From Streptomyces achromogenes (GTDB taxonomy: Bacteria; Actinomycetota; Actinomycetes; Streptomycetales; Streptomycetaceae): DNA of 64,000 bases. Location of the stretch: positions 1,984,001-2,048,000 of the forward strand of contig NZ_JAUSYH010000001.1 of NCBI RefSeq assembly GCF_030816715.1, given 5' to 3'. Position 1 is the first letter of the stretch. The number at the start of each line of letters is the position of its first letter. The translations under genes were made by a program, and so were the position numbers. Positions 22,987 to 32,216 of this stretch are shown piece after piece. The notes beneath the pieces are model-generated. The model searched no databases, was not told the DNA's origin, and worked only from the letters and a program-made list of their open reading frames with translations.

Positions 22987-24660
22987 CTACTGACCGTCGT
23001 GCGGGCGGGAACGCAGTTCCCGACGGAGGATCTTGCCACTCGCCGTCTTCGGCAGGTCGGGCAGGATCTCCACCTGACGCGGGTACTTGTAGGCCGCCAG
23101 TCTGTCCTTGCAGTAGGCCGCGAGCGTATCGGCATCCGCGTCCGCGCCCGGACGCAGGCTGATGTACGCCTTGACGGTCTCCCCGCGATAGCCGTCCGGC
23201 ACCCCGACGACGGCCGCCTCGCGCACCGACGGGTGGGTGTACAGCACGTCCTCGACCTCGCGCGGCCACACCTTGAAGCCGGACGCGTTGATCATGTCCT
23301 TCTTGCGGTCGACGACGTACAGCCAGCCCTGTTCGTCCATGAAGCCGATGTCCCCGGTGCGCAGCTCGCCGCCGGGGAAGGCCTCGGCGGTGGCCTCGGG
23401 CCGCCGCCAGTACCCGGGAACGACCTGCGGACCCCGCACCACGATCTCGCCCTGTTCGCCGAAGGGCGCCTCCGCGCCCCGGTCGTCGACGATGCGCACG
23501 ACCGTGTCGGGACCGGGCACGCCGACGGCGAGGGTCCCGGAGGCCGGGTCGACCGGCGCCTCGTGCTGGGGCGGTACCGAGGCGCAGGGAGCCGTGCACT
23601 CGGTGAGGCCGTAACCGTTGCGGATGTACGGCCCGAAGCCGGCCCGGAAGGTCTCCACCAGGGCCGGCGGCACCGGCGCGCCGCCGGAGGAGATGTGCGC
23701 GAACGACGCGAAGTGGTCCCGGGTGCAGGAGGGGTGGGCGGCCAGCGCCATGAACGCGGTGGACGGGCCGACCGTGTAGTGCGGCCGGTGCTCGGCGAAC
23801 GCCTCCAGCACCAGGCCCGCCTCGAAGCGGTACGTCAGGACGAGCGTGCCCGCGCTGTTCAGACACGCGCCGAGCTGGCAGACCATGCCCGTGATGTGGA
23901 ACAGGGGCGCGAGCGCGTAGTAGACGGGCGCCTCGGGCAGCCGCAGGCCGGTGCGCTGCCGCTCGGCGTTGTACATGATGTTGCCGTGCGTGTTGGTGGC
24001 GCCCTTGGGAGCGCCACTGGTCCCCGAGGTGTAGCTGATCAGGGCGATGTCGTCGGGGGCGGCCTCGCGGCCCGCCGGGGCCCGGTGGCCGGCGCGGGCG
24101 ACGGCGGTGAGGTCGTCGGCGTCGGGGGCCTGCGGGAGCCGTTCGAAGGCGAGCACGCGCGCGTCGCCGCGCGTCTGGAAATCCAGCTCGCAGCCGATGA
24201 GCACGATCCGCACCGGCGAGTCGGCCGCCGTCTCGCGCAGGTACGCCTCCCACGCGCGGTCGGAGCAGATCAGTGCGGTGACCTCGCCGTCCCGCAGGAC
24301 GTGGGCGACCTCCCCCGCCTTGTACATCGGGTTGACGGGGACGACCGTCGCACCCGCCTTCCAGGCGCCGAGCAGGGCGAGCACGAACAGCGGGGAGTTC
24401 TGCAGCAGGACGGCGACCCGGTCGCCGGGCCGCAGGCCGCGGGCGGCGAGGTGCCCGGCCACGGAGTCGCTGAGCTCGTCCACCTCGCGGTAGCCGAGCC
24501 GGCCGTCGAAGTAGGCGAGGCAGGGACGGTCCGGAACCTCGGCGGCGGACCTGCGGAAGGCGTGCACCAGGGAGTCGGCGGGCTCGATCGGGGCGCGCTG
24601 GGCGTCGTCGAGGAGGGCCAGCCAGGGCTTGGCCTCGTAGTGGGAGGCGGGCGCCGTCAT
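22987..24660 (-). CDS. Acyl-CoA synthetase (AMP-dependent ligase)
   Basis: 557 residues. The ATG at 24660 overlaps the TGA of the SDR gene by 4 bp, so translation is coupled. ANL motifs: ISYTSGTSGAPKGATNTHGN (P-loop), YGLTECTAP (A5), GDIGFMDEQGWLYVVDRKKDMI (A7/A8) and the C-terminal lysine in KTASGKILRREL. It converts a carboxylic acid to the acyl-CoA via acyl-AMP. A fatty or aromatic acid that is then processed by the dehydrogenase of the same cluster is likely. No signal or membrane segment. Confidence 0.9.
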   Translation of the reverse strand: MTAPASHYEAKPWLALLDDAQRAPIEPADSLVHAFRRSAAEVPDRPCLAYFDGRLGYREVDELSDSVAGHLAARGLRPGDRVAVLLQNSPLFVLALLGAWKAGATVVPVNPMYKAGEVAHVLRDGEVTALICSDRAWEAYLRETAADSPVRIVLIGCELDFQTRGDARVLAFERLPQAPDADDLTAVARAGHRAPAGREAAPDDIALISYTSGTSGAPKGATNTHGNIMYNAERQRTGLRLPEAPVYYALAPLFHITGMVCQLGACLNSAGTLVLTYRFEAGLVLEAFAEHRPHYTVGPSTAFMALAAHPSCTRDHFASFAHISSGGAPVPPALVETFRAGFGPYIRNGYGLTECTAPCASVPPQHEAPVDPASGTLAVGVPGPDTVVRIVDDRGAEAPFGEQGEIVVRGPQVVPGYWRRPEATAEAFPGGELRTGDIGFMDEQGWLYVVDRKKDMINASGFKVWPREVEDVLYTHPSVREAAVVGVPDGYRGETVKAYISLRPGADADADTLAAYCKDRLAAYKYPRQVEILPDLPKTASGKILRRELRSRPHDGQ

Positions 24661-25418
24661 CCGGCCGCCTCCCACTTCTGCTGGAGATGGTTCATGTTGG
24701 TCAGCCAGCGGTCGGGATCGCCGGCGCGCACCTGGTAGTACCCGGCGACCTCGGGGTGCGGCAGGATCAGGAAGCGGTCCTCGGCGATGCCCTTGAACAG
24801 AGCGTCCGCCACGTCCCGCGGCTCGATCGCGGTCGGCTTGAGCACCAGGTCGCCCGCGCTGCCGGTGGCGTCCAGCATGTCGGTGCGCACGCCCTGGGGA
24901 CAGATCGCGTGCACCTTGATCCCCTGGTGCCGGTAGGTCAGCGACAGCCACTCGGCGAATGCGTACGCGCCGTGCTTGGTGACGCTGTAGGGGGCCGCGC
25001 CGATCATGGTGAGCAGGCCGGCGGCGGAGACGGTGGAGACGAAGCGGCCCCGGCCGCGCTCCAGCCAGCCCGGGAGCAGCGCGTGGGCGGCGCGGACGTG
25101 CGCCATCACGTTGACGTCCCAGGCCTGCGCCCAGACGGCCTCCTCGGCGGCCTCGGAGCCGCCCGAGGCGACGCCGGCGTTGGCGCAGTACACGTCGACG
25201 ACGCCGTCGAGGGCCTCGCGGGCCCGGTCCACGACCGCCGAGGCGTCGCCGGGGACCGCGATGCCGCCGATCTCGTCGGCGACGGCCCGCGCCCGGTCCG
25301 CGTCGAGGTCGTTGACCACGACCCGGGCGCCCTCGGCGGCGAAGCGGCGGGCCAGGGCGGCGCCGATGCCGCCTCCCGCTCCGGTGACGACCACTCCGGC
25401 ATCCTGCACGGCTTCCAC
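24657..25418 (-). CDS. Short-chain dehydrogenase/reductase
   Basis: 253 residues from a GTG at 25418 with GGAG at 5 nt. The Rossmann motif TGAGGGIG (12-19), the NAG motif (80-82, here ANAG) and the catalytic Ser131, Tyr144 and Lys148 (YSVTK) are all present. It is first in the minus-strand operon SDR-ligase-TetR and has a TetR-type palindrome 68 bp upstream. It probably oxidises a hydroxyacyl intermediate in the same catabolic route; the exact substrate is unknown. Confidence 0.9.
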   Translation of the reverse strand: MEAVQDAGVVVTGAGGGIGAALARRFAAEGARVVVNDLDADRARAVADEIGGIAVPGDASAVVDRAREALDGVVDVYCANAGVASGGSEAAEEAVWAQAWDVNVMAHVRAAHALLPGWLERGRGRFVSTVSAAGLLTMIGAAPYSVTKHGAYAFAEWLSLTYRHQGIKVHAICPQGVRTDMLDATGSAGDLVLKPTAIEPRDVADALFKGIAEDRFLILPHPEVAGYYQVRAGDPDRWLTNMNHLQQKWEAAG

Positions 25419-25485
25419 TCGGTCTCCTTCGACGCGGCTACGGCACGGACTGCGGCCCTGGGGCGCACACCCGGCTCCGCGTCTC

Positions 25486-25503
25486 AGACTAACCAGTCGG
25501 TAT
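25486..25503. promoter_or_regulatory. TetR-type operator upstream of the SDR-ligase-tetR operon
   Basis: Read on the minus strand: ATACCGACTGGTTAGTCT. It matches the site at 19958-19975 in 13 of 18 positions, including ATACCGAC and GGT. It is 68 bp from the SDR start codon. Confidence 0.5.
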
Positions 25504-25701
25504 GTTGCGGCGGAAGGGCCGCTCCGGATTCACGGCCCGTTCGGCGCGCACCGGGTTCCGCGAGCCCGGGAGCGCGCCTTCCGTGCGGAGGTGCACGGAA
25601 GAGGCGCGTGACGTATGGCCAATCGCCCCCGTTCGCAGGACGATGCGCGCACCTGGCGCACCGCTTCGGGAACGAGGGGGCCTGTCGTGGCGGAACCTGC
25701 G

Positions 25702-27072
25702 ATGAGCGTGACGCCCTACTGGGAGCTGATCTTCGACGCCGACGGCGACGTCGACGGCGGACGGCGCGACCGGCTGGCGGCCGAGGTGGGGCGGCGCGGC
25801 GTCCGCGATCTGATCGTCTTCGCGCACGGCTGGAACACCGACCGCTCCGGGGCGAGCGCGCTCTACAGCCGCTTCTTCGCCCCGATGCCCGCGCTCGCCC
25901 CGGCCGCGAGGATCGGTTACGTGGGCGTGGTGTGGCCGTCGATGCGGTTCTCCGACGAGCCGATCCCGGACTTCCCGCGGTCCGCTGCCGCTGCCACGGG
26001 CGTGGGCGCGGTCCGGCGTCGGACGCTGGACGGGGAGACCCGGCGCGCACTGCTGGCCGCCTTCCCGGGCCGGGCCGCGGTGGTGGACCGCATCGGGCGG
26101 CTGCTGGAGGAACGGCCGCCCGGGGAGGCCCCGCTGGAGGAGTTCGGGCGGCTGGTGCGGTCGCTGGTGGACGTGGCGCCGCCCGGGCCGCAGGCGCTGT
26201 TCGCGGCGGACATCCTGGCGGAGGGCGTCCCGCAGGACGGGCCGCAGATGTTCGCCGCGCCCACGGCGGAGGTCTGCGAGGAGTTCGCCCGGGCCCTGGC
26301 CGTCCTCGAAGCCGGAAGGCCGGTCTCCGACGGCCCGGCAGCCGAACCCGAAGCCGGTCCGGGAACCGGCCCCGGAGTCGTCGGGTTCTCGCTGCCCGAC
26401 CCCTGGGACGGGGCGCACGAGCTGCTGCGCCAGGCGACGTACTACGCGATGAAGCGGCGGGCGGGGACGGTCGGCGAGCGCGGGCTCGGTCCGTTCGTGG
26501 GCCGGCTGGCGGCCGTCGCGCCCGCGGTACGGGTGCACCTGGTGGGGCACAGCTTCGGCGGACGGCTGGTGTCGTTCGCGCTGCGCGGACTGCCCGACGG
26601 CGTGCGCACGGTGAAGTCCGTGACGCTGCTCCAAGGGGCCTTCTCGCACTACGCGTTCGCGGCGCGGCTGCCGCACGACACGCGCGCGGGCGGTGTGCTG
26701 GAGGGACAGCAGCACCGGATCGACGGACCGCTGGTGTGCTGCCACTCCTCCTTCGACGCGGCGCTCGGCACGATGTATCCGCTGGCCTCCCGGATGGCGG
26801 GCGACGCCCGCGGGGCCGTCGAGGAGTTCGGCGTCGGCAGCGTGCTGGGCGCCAAGTGGGGGGCCATGGGGCACGACGGGGTGCAGGCGGTCCCCGGTAC
26901 GCGCGCGTGCACGCTCGCCGAGGCGCTGGCCGGCCCGCTCCCGGCGTCGGGGTGCGTGAACGTCGACGCTGCCGCGGTCGTCCGGCGCGGCGGGGCGCCG
27001 GCCGGGGCGCACAGCGACATCGTGCACCCCGAGCTGGCGCGACTGGTGTTGGCGGCGGGCCGCGTGCGCTGA
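25702..27072 (+). CDS. Alpha/beta-hydrolase-like protein (family often labelled serine-threonine protein kinase)
   Basis: 456 residues from the ATG at 25702, where the conserved-looking part MSVTPYWELIFDADGDVDGG begins. In-frame alternatives are an ATG at 25615 (GAGG at 8 nt) and a GTG at 25687. Seen features: DLIVFAHGWNTDRSGASALY near the N-terminus, typical of an oxyanion strand, and VRVHLVGHSFGGRLVSFAL, a nucleophile elbow G-H-S-F-G-G. A late His (AHSDIVHPEL) could complete a triad. Nothing looks like a kinase, though I recall relatives carrying that label in databases. Substrate unknown; no signal peptide. The region at about 235-260 is a Pro/Glu/Gly-rich insert. Confidence 0.72.
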   Translation: MSVTPYWELIFDADGDVDGGRRDRLAAEVGRRGVRDLIVFAHGWNTDRSGASALYSRFFAPMPALAPAARIGYVGVVWPSMRFSDEPIPDFPRSAAAATGVGAVRRRTLDGETRRALLAAFPGRAAVVDRIGRLLEERPPGEAPLEEFGRLVRSLVDVAPPGPQALFAADILAEGVPQDGPQMFAAPTAEVCEEFARALAVLEAGRPVSDGPAAEPEAGPGTGPGVVGFSLPDPWDGAHELLRQATYYAMKRRAGTVGERGLGPFVGRLAAVAPAVRVHLVGHSFGGRLVSFALRGLPDGVRTVKSVTLLQGAFSHYAFAARLPHDTRAGGVLEGQQHRIDGPLVCCHSSFDAALGTMYPLASRMAGDARGAVEEFGVGSVLGAKWGAMGHDGVQAVPGTRACTLAEALAGPLPASGCVNVDAAAVVRRGGAPAGAHSDIVHPELARLVLAAGRVR

Positions 27073-27094
27073 CCCGCCGCCGTTCCTCAGGGCC

Positions 27095-29881
27095 TCACCG
27101 GTGCGAGGTGAACTCCACCACCTGCTGGAAGGTGGGCCGGTTCTGCCAGCTGATGTTGCCGTGCTTGATGCCGCCCAGGGTGCGCTGAACGATCGAGTCG
27201 GCGCACCACTGGTTGCCGGCCGTGCAGAGCTTGTCGGCCGGGTAGACCTGGGCCGCGGTCTTGCCGGCCGCCGCCTTCAGGGTGCTGATCAGGACGTCCC
27301 GGCAGCCGCTCAGGGTGCCGCCGCCGCAGTACTTCTGCGTCAGCCCGCCCTGCACGGTCTCGCCGAGCACGGCGCGGACGTCCTTGTCGACGTAGCTCCA
27401 CCAGCCGTACTGGAAGGAGCTGCCGGCGTGCGACCCGGTCGGCCCGTGGGCCGCCGACGGTGCCTCGTCGATGGGCAGGTTGGCGCCAAAGGCGTTGTAG
27501 AGGCCGGTGCCCAGACCGGGTTCGAACTCGGCCTTGACCAGCAGCGGCCACCACGCGTCCAGGATGCGGATCGCGTCGGCGTCGGCGTACGTCTTGGAGC
27601 CCGCCGTGGTCTCCGTGCGCCTGCCGCCGGCCGTCAGCCAGCTCTGCAGCTTGGTCACGGCCGCGGCCGCGGTGGAGTCGGTGACCGTCGAGCTGTTGAT
27701 CACCTTCAGCAGGTCCGGCAGGACGTCCTCGGCGCGCAGGTCCGTGAGCGCCGCCTCCGCCATCGCCTTCACCAGGGACGCGCGCGTGACGCCGCCTGCC
27801 GCGACCAGCTTCTTCACCCGGTCCTCGAGCAGGTTGCCGCGGTGCACGGACCCGTCGCCCCAGGAGGCCGTGGTGTAGTCCTTGGCCTGCTTGTTGTTCC
27901 AGGAGATGTAATAGTCCTGGTCGATGGAGTTGGGGTGGGCCGAAGCCGGGGTGTACTCGGCCGTGTTGGTGGCCGGGACCCAGTTCTTCCACTCGTACGC
28001 CGCCTGCGCCCACACCGGGAACTCGGCGTCGACACCGCTCGGGCGGACGGGGTTGTCGCCGCTGTTGTAGTACGCGGTGTGCGTGGCGTCGGCGTAGAAC
28101 CAGTTGAACGTGTAGTTGATGTGCTGCACCGCGGTCTGGAAGGTCTGCGGGCTCTTGACGTAGTCCGGGTCGTTCAGCATCTGGAAGCCGATGATCGAGT
28201 CGGCCTCGTGCATGTAGGACGACCGCAGGGTGGTGTAGGCGACCTTCTTGCCGCCCACGGTCGCCCGGTACTCCACGGGCCCGTACTTCGTGCGGTAGAC
28301 GCGCATGGTGTACGAACCGGCGGCCGTCCCGTCGGCGGTGGTCGGCTTCCAGGCGTTCTTCTGCTCGACGACGTCCATCGCCGTGCACACGCCGTGGTAC
28401 AGGTAGTGGTAGTCGTCCTGGCACAGCTCGACCGCGTAGGAGTCGATGATGTCCTGGCCGGAGGTGGTGGCGCTCCACGCGTAGTCCTGGCCGCGGCCGA
28501 GTTCGACGTACATGCTCAGGCCCGCGAAGGAGGCGCCGCGGGCGCTGATGCCCGGGCCCTGGATCTCCTGGAGCATGAGCAGCTGCGGGGCGAAGTAGCC
28601 GGTCTGCGGCCCGAAGACGGCGATCGGGTGGCCGCTCGCGGTGGACTTGCCGCTCACCACGAGGGCGTTGGACATTCCGCGCCTGGCCGAGCTGAGGGCG
28701 CTCCCGGTCGCCGTGGCGGTGGCGGCGGTCGCACTCGCGTCGGCGCCGGTGCCCGTCGCGTCGTAGACCAGCGGCTGCGAGGCCACCGAACCGGCGTCGG
28801 GCAGCGCCTCGCCCTGCGGGGTCGCGGGCTTGCCGCCGTAGGGGAAGCTCTCGCCGTTGTGGACGGTGAGGACGGCCTCGGGATCGTTGCGTTCGCGGAA
28901 CGCCTCCCAGACCTGGGTGCCCTGCGCCACGCCGTACTTCTCCTGTGCGGCGAGCAGCGAGACGGCGTTGTTGACCTCGCCGCCGCCGCCCGAGCCGAAC
29001 AGCGCACCGATGACCGAGGCCAGCGCCACCAGGTCGGTGATCTTGAAGTGGTCGATGGTGCCGGCGTTGGTGATTGAGTCCTTGTGTCCGGTCAGGACGT
29101 ATTCACCGGGGAAGTAGCGGCCGCTGTCGGAGGCGTCGATATAGGCGTTGACACCCGCGAGGTAGGCGTTCGCGTCGGCGAGGGCCTGCTGGCCGCGGGC
29201 GCCGTTGGTGGCGACGGCGTTGTCGATCTGGGCCTGGAGGTCTGCCTCGGTGTACGGAGCGTTGCGCCAGAACTGCTGCTCGAGACCCTGGTTGGAGGGG
29301 TCGCCGCCCGCGAACGCGGTCAGCTGGCCGCGCCCGACGTGACGGAACACGTCCATGAGCCACAGCCGGTCCTGGGCGGCCGCGTAGCCGGCGCCGAACT
29401 CGGTTCCGTACCGGGTCGTGCCGGTGATGTGCGGCACACCCGTCTTCTTGTCGCGGACGATCGTCACGTCCGTGCGGTTCGCGGGCTTGACGGTCGAGGC
29501 GACCTGGTCGGCGGCGACGCCGAACGACGCGTCGTTGAAGAAGGTGTTGATCGTGGCGTTGGTGAGGGTGGGGTAGCCCTTGGCGAGGTTGGCGTAGGGG
29601 CCGAGCTGGTCGTCCGCGTGTTCGGGCTGGGTGCCGAACGCCTGGTTGAGGAGGACCTGCGCCAGGGTGGCGTTGCCGTTCTCACCGGGCGGCAGGATGT
29701 CGGAACACTGTCCGCCGCAGTAGTCGTTCGCGGCCGTGACCTCGGCCGCTGCCGCCACTTGGGAAAGAGGTGACAAAAGTCCGGCGATCAGAGCGCATAT
29801 GGAAGCGGTCTTCAGGAACCCGGGGAATCTGCCGGGAGTTCTCAGTCTGTCGAGAGAGTTGCGGGGGGTTCGCCGAGGCAT
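27095..29881 (-). CDS. Secreted penicillin acylase family Ntn-hydrolase
   Basis: 928 residues with AGGAG before the ATG at 29881. A long signal peptide (basic start, hydrophobic core ICALIAGLLSPLSQVAAAAE, cleavage near residue 46) directs export. The alpha chain part contains TGVPHITGTTRYGTEFGAGYAAAQDRLWLMDVFRH, the conserved start of penicillin amidases. Autocatalytic cleavage should occur before Ser404 in RRGMSNALVVSG, which becomes the N-terminal nucleophile of the beta chain. The spacer before it is Ala/Thr-rich (ASATAATATATGS). It hydrolyses amides, such as N-acyl-homoserine lactones, acylated peptides or beta-lactams. It is larger than PvdQ- or AhlM-type enzymes (about 780-800), so the substrate is uncertain. 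It is a single gene, convergent with the hydrolase gene before it. Confidence 0.9.
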   Translation of the reverse strand: MPRRTPRNSLDRLRTPGRFPGFLKTASICALIAGLLSPLSQVAAAAEVTAANDYCGGQCSDILPPGENGNATLAQVLLNQAFGTQPEHADDQLGPYANLAKGYPTLTNATINTFFNDASFGVAADQVASTVKPANRTDVTIVRDKKTGVPHITGTTRYGTEFGAGYAAAQDRLWLMDVFRHVGRGQLTAFAGGDPSNQGLEQQFWRNAPYTEADLQAQIDNAVATNGARGQQALADANAYLAGVNAYIDASDSGRYFPGEYVLTGHKDSITNAGTIDHFKITDLVALASVIGALFGSGGGGEVNNAVSLLAAQEKYGVAQGTQVWEAFRERNDPEAVLTVHNGESFPYGGKPATPQGEALPDAGSVASQPLVYDATGTGADASATAATATATGSALSSARRGMSNALVVSGKSTASGHPIAVFGPQTGYFAPQLLMLQEIQGPGISARGASFAGLSMYVELGRGQDYAWSATTSGQDIIDSYAVELCQDDYHYLYHGVCTAMDVVEQKNAWKPTTADGTAAGSYTMRVYRTKYGPVEYRATVGGKKVAYTTLRSSYMHEADSIIGFQMLNDPDYVKSPQTFQTAVQHINYTFNWFYADATHTAYYNSGDNPVRPSGVDAEFPVWAQAAYEWKNWVPATNTAEYTPASAHPNSIDQDYYISWNNKQAKDYTTASWGDGSVHRGNLLEDRVKKLVAAGGVTRASLVKAMAEAALTDLRAEDVLPDLLKVINSSTVTDSTAAAAVTKLQSWLTAGGRRTETTAGSKTYADADAIRILDAWWPLLVKAEFEPGLGTGLYNAFGANLPIDEAPSAAHGPTGSHAGSSFQYGWWSYVDKDVRAVLGETVQGGLTQKYCGGGTLSGCRDVLISTLKAAAGKTAAQVYPADKLCTAGNQWCADSIVQRTLGGIKHGNISWQNRPTFQQVVEFTSHR

Positions 29882-30089
29882 CGGCTGCTCCTAGCGACGG
29901 GGGTGGCCGAAAGGTTACCGCCGGTATCCCCGGGATTGAAGATGAACATGCGTCAAGTTTTCGGGTTGTGGAGGTCGTCGGAGATCGGATGGAGCCGAAT
30001 CGCTTGTCGATACGTCTATTCGACGACGTCCGTGCGACGACGCCGAAGTGACCGAAGCTCAGGTGCAGATGTGACGGAGGTGCAAGGCG

Positions 30090-30692
30090 ATGGCCGGTTT
30101 CCGGAGTCTGGCGAGACAGGTGCGAGACCCGCGGTGCGATCTGGCACTGCGGCGGTATTCGCTGCGTAAGTGCCTCGAACGGTTCGCCCCCTACGGGCAC
30201 CGGGCGACCTGGGACCATCTGTGCTCCCGGGCCGGGTTCGGTCCGGAGGACCGCTCCCCCGACCCGGCGCGGCTCGTGGCCGCACTGGACGAGCTGGAGG
30301 CGGCGCGGGCGGTGTGGCTGACCTATGAGGGGGAGTTCGCCGAACGCCGCAAGAAGGAGAAGCACGACGGACTGCGCCGGCCCGGGAGTGTGGACGACTG
30401 GCACCGCCTGACCTGGGGCGGGTTCGGCGTCGCCTGGTGCGACGACCCGCGGCTCCACCCCCGTGAGCCGCTGGCCGACGTGCTGCGCAAACTGATCGCC
30501 GCGCTGGAGCGCGCGCCGGGCTCCGGTTGCCCGGTGTGCGGCGGCGAACGGCTGCCCTGGAAGTACGAACTGGACCACGAACCGTCGGCGGGGCCGGTCT
30601 GCGCGGACTGCGGGATCCTCGTCCCGCGCCCCGTGCTCACCCCCGAGGCGCTGGCGCACGCCCGGCGAGGACGGCTGCTGGTGTCGGCCTGA
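30090..30692 (+). CDS. Conserved hypothetical zinc-ribbon protein
   Basis: 200 residues from an ATG with GGAGG at 9 nt. The C-terminal quarter has a CPVCGG ... CADCG pair of Cys knuckles (about residues 148-175) that should bind one zinc. The N-terminus is basic (SLARQVRDPRCDLALRRYSLRKC) and the middle is helical with many Arg and Trp. I do not recognise the family. It lies between the acylase (divergent) and the RNA ligase, 396 bp from the latter, so the two may not be co-transcribed. Confidence 0.65.
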   Translation: MAGFRSLARQVRDPRCDLALRRYSLRKCLERFAPYGHRATWDHLCSRAGFGPEDRSPDPARLVAALDELEAARAVWLTYEGEFAERRKKEKHDGLRRPGSVDDWHRLTWGGFGVAWCDDPRLHPREPLADVLRKLIAALERAPGSGCPVCGGERLPWKYELDHEPSAGPVCADCGILVPRPVLTPEALAHARRGRLLVSA

Positions 30693-31088
30693 CGCCGGCC
30701 TGCCCGGTTGACGTCGGCCTGACGTGGGGATGACACCGGCCTGTCGCCGGTCTGACGTCGGCCTGAGCTCCGCCCGAGGCCGGCGGCCGGTCCCGGGCCG
30801 GCCTGCGAGGACGGCGGGGGTGCGCCGGCGATGACGCACCCCTGTTTCACACCGGCCCGGCCCGGGCGACGCCCGGCCGGTCGCGGACGCGCCGTTCCCA
30901 CAGGCCGTGCATCCCGCGCACCGGCGCCCGAGCGGGCGGGCACCCAACGGGCGGGCACGTCCCGAACGGGCGGAAGGGGCCGGAAGGTACCAGCCGCAAA
31001 TACGGTCGCTCCACCGTTTTCCGGCGGGGAGAGTTGGGCCGATGAAACCCAACTGAGCGACTCGCCCGAGGACTTGAAGGAGCCCCGC
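30693..31088. other. Intergenic region with short direct repeats
   Basis: 396 bp without a supportable gene. GTCGGCCTGA occurs at 30683 (overlapping the previous stop), 30713 and 30757, with variants such as CCGGCCTG between them. A pair of AACGGGCGG-type repeats lies around 30945-30985. AT content rises near 30995-31050 (AAATACGGTCGCTCC, GATGAAACCCAACTGA), which is where a promoter of the RNA ligase gene would be expected. Confidence 0.5.
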
Positions 31089-32156
31089 ATGTCGACGCTG
31101 CGCGTCACCGCCGAAGTGCTGACCGTCCACGAACACCCCGACGCCGACGCCCTCGAACTGGCCCAGGTCGGCCTGTACCGGGCCGTCGTCGCCAAGGGGG
31201 CGTACCGCACCGGGGAGGCCGCGCTCTACATCCCCGAGCAGTCCGTCCTCCCTCTCGAACTGGTCGAGGAGCTGGGGCTGACCGGGCGGCTCGCGGGCAG
31301 CAGGTCGGACCGGGTCAAGGCGGTTCGGCTGCGGGGCGAGCTGTCACAGGGCATCGTGTGCCGGCCGAAGGCGCTGGCCGACGTCGATCTGGCGCGGGCC
31401 GCGGCGGACGGCGTCGACTTCGCGGAGCGGCTGGGCATCGTCAAGTGGGTGCCGCCGATCCCGCCGACCATGAACGGGGACGTCGAAGCCGCCCCGGAGC
31501 TGCTGCCGTGGGTCGACATCGAGAACATCCAGCGCTATCCCGGCATCTTCGAACCGGGCGAGCAGGTGGTGCTGACCGAGAAGCTGCACGGATCGGCGTG
31601 CCTGCTCACCTACGTCGCCGACGAGGAGCGCGTGTTCGTCTCCTCGAAGGGCTTCGGCGCGAAGTCCCTCGCACTCGCGGAGGACCCGCGCAACCTGTAC
31701 TGGCGTGCCGTACGCGGGCATGGCGTCCCGGAGGCGGCCGCCCGGCTCGCCGAGCGGTTGGGCGCGCGCCGGGTCGGCATCTTCGGCGAGGTGTACGGGG
31801 CGGGCGTGCAGGACCTGACGTACGGCGCGGACGGCCGGCGCGAGACCCTCGGATACGCCGTGTTCGACGTCAGCGCGGAGATCGACGGCACGATCCGCTG
31901 GCTGGACGCGGAACAGCTGCTGAGCGGCGAACTGCCACTGGTGCCACGCCTGTTCGAGGGGCCGTACGACAGCGCGCGGGTGCTGGAGATCGCCTCCGGC
32001 CGCGAGACGGTCTCCGGACGCGGGCTGCATCTGCGCGAGGGCGTGGTGATCCGCCCGGCCGTCGAGCGGTACAGCCCGGTGACCGGAGGCAGGGCCATCG
32101 CCAAGGCGGTGAGCGGCGCCTACCTGACCCGCAAGGGCGGAACCGAGTACGAGTAG
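31089..32156 (+). CDS. ATP-dependent RNA ligase, DRB0094/Rnl5-like
   Basis: 355 residues from the ATG at 31089 with AAGGAG at 8 nt. The nucleotidyltransferase core has motif I LTEKLHGSACLL, with Lys165 as the AMP-accepting lysine, motif IIIa-like GIFGEVYGAGVQDLTYG, and motif IV REGVVIRP. The N-terminal ~120 residues (LRVTAEVLTVHEHPDADALELAQVG) look like the OB-fold domain that precedes the ligase domain in the Deinococcus Rnl (DraRnl) group. That group seals RNA 3'-OH ends in nicked duplexes, including breaks opposite DNA. Involvement in RNA repair is inferred from the family. No partner phosphatase or kinase is beside it. Confidence 0.85.
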   Translation: MSTLRVTAEVLTVHEHPDADALELAQVGLYRAVVAKGAYRTGEAALYIPEQSVLPLELVEELGLTGRLAGSRSDRVKAVRLRGELSQGIVCRPKALADVDLARAAADGVDFAERLGIVKWVPPIPPTMNGDVEAAPELLPWVDIENIQRYPGIFEPGEQVVLTEKLHGSACLLTYVADEERVFVSSKGFGAKSLALAEDPRNLYWRAVRGHGVPEAAARLAERLGARRVGIFGEVYGAGVQDLTYGADGRRETLGYAVFDVSAEIDGTIRWLDAEQLLSGELPLVPRLFEGPYDSARVLEIASGRETVSGRGLHLREGVVIRPAVERYSPVTGGRAIAKAVSGAYLTRKGGTEYE

Positions 32157-32216
32157 CCGGGGGCGACCGGCGCCGGACCGGGGGCGCGTGACCTGGGCGG
32201 CACGAGGCCGGCGGCG

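Noticed and set aside
21172..24738. A 1188-codon plus-strand open frame across the ACAD, tetR and ligase genes
   Set aside because: It overlaps three well-supported genes in both directions and reads as low-complexity Arg/Gly sequence.
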